Source: an uncultured Anaerocolumna sp. (GTDB lineage Bacteria; Bacillota; Clostridia; Lachnospirales; Lachnospiraceae). Taken from it: 25,755 nucleotides of DNA. The translations under genes and the position numbers were made by a program. The notes under the pieces were generated by a model. The model saw nothing but the letters and a program-made list of their open reading frames with translations, was not told the origin of the DNA and searched no databases. Each line of letters begins with the position of its first letter. Position 1 is the stretch's first letter. Of this stretch, positions 23,519 to 25,755 are shown in pieces. Location of the stretch: NCBI GenBank assembly GCA_937901695.1, contig CALDJN010000211.1, positions 1 through 25,755 on the forward strand, given 5' to 3'.

Positions 23519-23645
23519 CTGTTGCAAAATAAAAAAATTGTCATTCTGAGAGCAAATTCAGCTTGCTGAATTATGCTCGAAGAATCTCACTTTAAAAAGA
23601 GATTCTTCGCGAATTCAACTTTGTTGAATTTTTGCTCAGAATGAC
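23519..23645. terminator. Complex hairpin element between guaB and the acetyltransferase, probable terminator for the minus strand
   Basis: GTCATTCTGAG (23540-23550) pairs with CTCAGAATGAC (23635-23645), and CGAAGAATCTC (23578-23588) with GAGATTCTTCG (23599-23609). Between these stems sit two further perfect hairpins, AATTCAGC-TT-GCTGAATT (23555-23572) and AATTCAAC-TTT-GTTGAATT (23612-23630), giving a four-stem shape. On the minus strand a T7 run (23537-23531) follows, as expected for termination of the acetyltransferase gene. It shares its opening with the element at 17609. Confidence 0.8.
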
Positions 23646-23653
23646 ATGTTTTA

Positions 23654-24118
23654 CTACATATTAAATTTAACAAATGCTACACAACCATATTTATCGCTGC
23701 TAACAAAATCACAACTTTCATAGAATTTGGTTGTAGATTCTTGATTTTCTGTAAGTAATACTTTTTGATAAACATCTTTATAGGTATTCATAACATATTT
23801 AATTAGCTTTGAACCAAGACCTTGCTTTTTATATTCCGTTAATATAATTAAATCCTGTATGTAAATAATAGAATAACCATCACCAACAACTCGAATAATT
23901 CCTATTAATTTAGAACCATCCCAAAGGGAAACTATTTTAAGAGAATTATTATAAGCAAGTTTTAGCATATCAATGTTATTAGTATAATTACTCCAACCTG
24001 CATCATTATATATGCTAACTAAGTCTTTAATATCTGGAATAATATTATCCTTTATTTCTATATTATTTGTTTCCATATTATTTGTTTCTATATTTTCATA
24101 AAAATTAACTTTTAACAT
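23654..24118 (-). CDS. GNAT family N-acetyltransferase
   Basis: The 154-residue protein has the GNAT fold: IGIIRVVGDGYSIIYIQDLI (strand pair before the cofactor site), the acetyl-CoA binding motif YKKQGLGSKLIKYVM with Gln-x2-Gly-x-Gly, and VLLTENQESTTKFYESCDF near the end. It should move an acetyl group from acetyl-CoA to an amine, but the acceptor is unknown. The N-terminus holds a small repeat (IETNNMETNNIEI) not typical of the family. AAGGAGA precedes the ATG at 24118. It stands alone with its own promoter and the terminator at 23519-23645. Confidence 0.88.
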   Translation of the reverse strand: MLKVNFYENIETNNMETNNIEIKDNIIPDIKDLVSIYNDAGWSNYTNNIDMLKLAYNNSLKIVSLWDGSKLIGIIRVVGDGYSIIYIQDLIILTEYKKQGLGSKLIKYVMNTYKDVYQKVLLTENQESTTKFYESCDFVSSDKYGCVAFVKFNM

Positions 24119-24136
24119 TTTCTTCTCCTTACGTAT

Positions 24137-24164
24137 TTTATAATTAAAATGTTAGAAGGAGCAA
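24137..24164 (-). promoter_or_regulatory. Likely promoter of the acetyltransferase gene
   Basis: On the minus strand TTGCTC (24164-24159), 16 bp, TATAAA (24142-24137). The remaining spacer to 24381 is AT-rich with no other feature seen. Confidence 0.45.
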
Positions 24165-24381
24165 ATATTATCCTTCTATTGTATAGAAGAATTTCGTAAT
24201 TTTCCCATCGTTATACCCCCATGCTTATTTATCAATATCTTTTCTTTTAATATAACTTTCAAAAAATATCAATATCATCATTATACATTAAATAAATTGG
24301 AAATACTATCATTTTATTAAGGTAATTCCCTTTTTATAAAATGAAAATAAAAAATAGAAAAAGACACAGAAGTATATATAA

Positions 24382-25053
24382 TTAACGATTCATATACTCT
24401 GCAACATCATCCTTTAATTTATTCCAAGCGTCCTCATTGTCAACATAATATAGGGGACATTTCTTTCCTGTTACATCGTAGTGTCTAATAATATCATCAA
24501 CATCTAATCTATATTCGGTACAGATCCAGCTTAACAAAGCAATAAGAGAATCGTAGGTTTTATCACTGAATTTACCGGTTTCATCTGGATGGCAGCATTC
24601 GATGGAGATGGTATCATAATTTCTATTGTTAGATGCATAAGATATTTCATCCAAAGGAATACATTGAATGATTTCTCCATCTAAGCCTATTACAAAGTGG
24701 CTGCTGGCAGAGGTTGTTTTCTTAATTCTGAGATTTTCAAAGTAATTTCGGTTTGCTTCTCCAGATGTGCCAGGATTAGCAGTATAATGAACTACTACAC
24801 TGTTGACTTTCTTTAAAGGAATTTGTGGCCGGGAATATTCATTAGGGGTTAATAGCATTTGCTCCACAGTTTTACTGTCTATGGTAGTAAGTGTCTTAGG
24901 AATATTACTATAGTGGAGGTGATTTAGTATTTTAATTCCAGATAAAATGCCTATTCCTAATAAAAACATTACTATGAAAGTAGAAAATACTATTTTTACC
25001 CTTCTGCGAAATCGTTTCTTGCGTAATGATTTTTTTCTATATAATTCTTTCAT
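24382..25053 (-). CDS. Membrane-anchored N-acetylmuramoyl-L-alanine amidase (Amidase_2 type)
   Basis: The 223-residue protein begins with a basic stretch (RKKSLRKKRFRRRVK) and one membrane segment at about residues 20-43, so the catalytic part faces outward. The domain fits zinc-dependent Amidase_2/PGRP enzymes: His89 in VNSVVVHYTANPGT, SASSHFVIGLDGEIIQCIP, SIECCHPDETGKFSD, and RHYDVTGKKCP with His191, Lys197 and Cys199; His89, His191 and Cys199 are the expected zinc ligands. Such enzymes cut the bond between muramic acid and L-alanine in peptidoglycan, in cell wall turnover, division or sporulation. GAAAGG lies ahead of the ATG at 25053. No clear terminator follows. Confidence 0.88.
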   Translation of the reverse strand: MKELYRKKSLRKKRFRRRVKIVFSTFIVMFLLGIGILSGIKILNHLHYSNIPKTLTTIDSKTVEQMLLTPNEYSRPQIPLKKVNSVVVHYTANPGTSGEANRNYFENLRIKKTTSASSHFVIGLDGEIIQCIPLDEISYASNNRNYDTISIECCHPDETGKFSDKTYDSLIALLSWICTEYRLDVDDIIRHYDVTGKKCPLYYVDNEDAWNKLKDDVAEYMNR

Positions 25054-25088
25054 TTAAACATAACCTTTCTTTTGCAAATATGAAAATC

Positions 25089-25129
25089 CCATGAACATAC
25101 TTAATTAACAATAAGAAGTATGCTCATGG
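25089..25129 (-). terminator. Terminator of the dCMP deaminase gene
   Basis: CCATGAACATACTT (25089-25102) and AAGTATGCTCATGG (25116-25129) pair, with one position that becomes a G:U wobble on the minus-strand transcript, followed on that strand by GATTTTC. Confidence 0.7.
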
Positions 25130-25132
25130 AAC

Positions 25133-25186
25133 GGAATATCCGCCTTGACTCTTGTCAGACAAGTTTATCCGCTTTAACTTTACTAT
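25133..25186. repeat. Dispersed hairpin element, copy 3
   Basis: GGAATATCCGCCTTGACT (25133-25150), then the hairpin CTTGTC-A-GACAAG (25151-25163), then TATCCGCTTTAACTTTACTA. The first block matches 1580-1596 and the last matches the minus strand of 3964-4003. It lies just downstream of the dCMP deaminase gene. Confidence 0.55.
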
Positions 25187-25225
25187 ACTTATTCATTCAT
25201 AAGCAGTACATACATGACAAGTAAT

Positions 25226-25705
25226 TTATAAAGATAATTGGATGTCCTCATTCAAAGGCTCATATTTACGATAACGAATACCTGCAGAATTTAACATACG
25301 TTTTGCAGCTTTAACAGCATCTGTTTCTGCATATTTATCACTCATATAAATAATTTCAGTAATACCTTTTTGTATTAAAGCTTTGGTGCATTCATTACAT
25401 GGAAATAATGTTACATATACTTTCGCACCTTTCATGTGACTTCCTGTATAGTTAAGAATGGCATTCATTTCTGCGTGGCAAACGTAAACATATTTAGTGT
25501 CTAAGGCAGAGCCTTCTCGTTCCCAAGGGTATTCATCATCAGAACATCCAATAGGCATTCCATTATAGCCTACAGAAAGAATTTTGTTATCCTCACTTAC
25601 AATACAAGCACCAACGCAGGTATTAGGGTCTTTACTGCGCATTGCGGATAACAAGGCAATTCCCATAAAATATTCATCCCATTTTAAGTAATCTAATCGT
25701 TTCAT
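25226..25705 (-). CDS. dCMP deaminase (ComEB family)
   Basis: The 159-residue zinc deaminase has the active-site pair Cys-His77-Ala-Glu79 and Pro-Cys103-Asn-Glu-Cys106, with MRSKDPNTCVGACIV and VGYNGMPIGCSDDEYPWERE ahead of it, as in dCMP deaminases. It turns dCMP into dUMP for thymidylate synthesis; the same family is called ComEB in Bacillus. The start is ATG 25705 after AGAGGAAA; the longer frame up to 25750 lacks a good ribosome binding site. It is complete, and its terminator at 25089-25129 separates it from the amidase. Confidence 0.92.
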   Translation of the reverse strand: MKRLDYLKWDEYFMGIALLSAMRSKDPNTCVGACIVSEDNKILSVGYNGMPIGCSDDEYPWEREGSALDTKYVYVCHAEMNAILNYTGSHMKGAKVYVTLFPCNECTKALIQKGITEIIYMSDKYAETDAVKAAKRMLNSAGIRYRKYEPLNEDIQLSL

Positions 25706-25755
25706 TTTTTCCTCTTTTCTGCACGGATAATTAAAATTTTTCCTAAACATATTTT

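Overview
The window is AT-rich DNA from a low-GC Gram-positive anaerobe, most likely a member of the Lachnospiraceae (Clostridium cluster XIVa). The signs are strong AAGGAGG-type ribosome binding sites, sigma-A type promoters (TTGACA/TTGACT, 17 bp, TATTAT/TATACT), a perfect CIRCE operator before groES-groEL, and families I associate with this group (DUF6062, a DUF6106-like protein, DUF2225, a cytidylate-kinase-like protein). The species cannot be told from sequence alone. No rRNA, tRNA, CRISPR array, transposase or phage gene was seen.

Layout. 1-1248 (-): a polyprenyl-phosphate sugar phosphotransferase, cut by the window edge. 1249-2057: an 800-bp spacer full of hairpins and tandem repeats. 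2058-3785: an HtrA/DegP-like membrane serine protease. 4306-6364: a ClpX-like unfoldase overlapping a small zinc-ribbon protein. 6699-11432: a complete branched-chain amino acid ABC importer (livKHMGF). 11553-12173: a cytidylate-kinase-like protein, followed by a 275-bp imperfect inverted repeat. 12641-14907: two adjacent PLP aminotransferases, the second HisC-like. 15029-17606: glutaminyl-tRNA synthetase and a DUF2225 protein. 17760-18473 (-): a DUF6062 protein. 18778-20906: CIRCE, groES, groEL. 21204-21701: a small membrane protein. 21892-23333: IMP dehydrogenase (guaB), broken by an apparent 13-bp deletion. 23654-25705 (-): a GNAT acetyltransferase, a membrane-anchored Zn amidase and a dCMP deaminase.

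The genes are mostly housekeeping: protein quality control (HtrA, ClpX-like, GroESL), amino acid uptake and transamination (Liv, aminotransferases), charging of tRNA-Gln, and nucleotide metabolism (GuaB, dCMP deaminase). I found no obvious new multigene system. The unusual content lies in the non-coding DNA and in low-complexity coding tracts. It includes several unrelated short tandem-repeat arrays (periods 34, about 63, 32 and 56 bp), many with a small palindrome in each unit. It also includes dispersed hairpin elements found more than once, a long hairpin-forming element, and Asn/Asp/Lys-rich N-terminal extensions on HtrA and ClpX. The two most notable single observations are the frameshifted guaB and the 56-bp array behind it that repeats the guaB stop-codon region four times.

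Several start codons were moved downstream of the longest reading frame because the Shine-Dalgarno sequence or promoter position decides them: htrA 2058, livK 6699, aminotransferase 12641, glnS GTG 15029, groES 18889, dCMP deaminase 25705.
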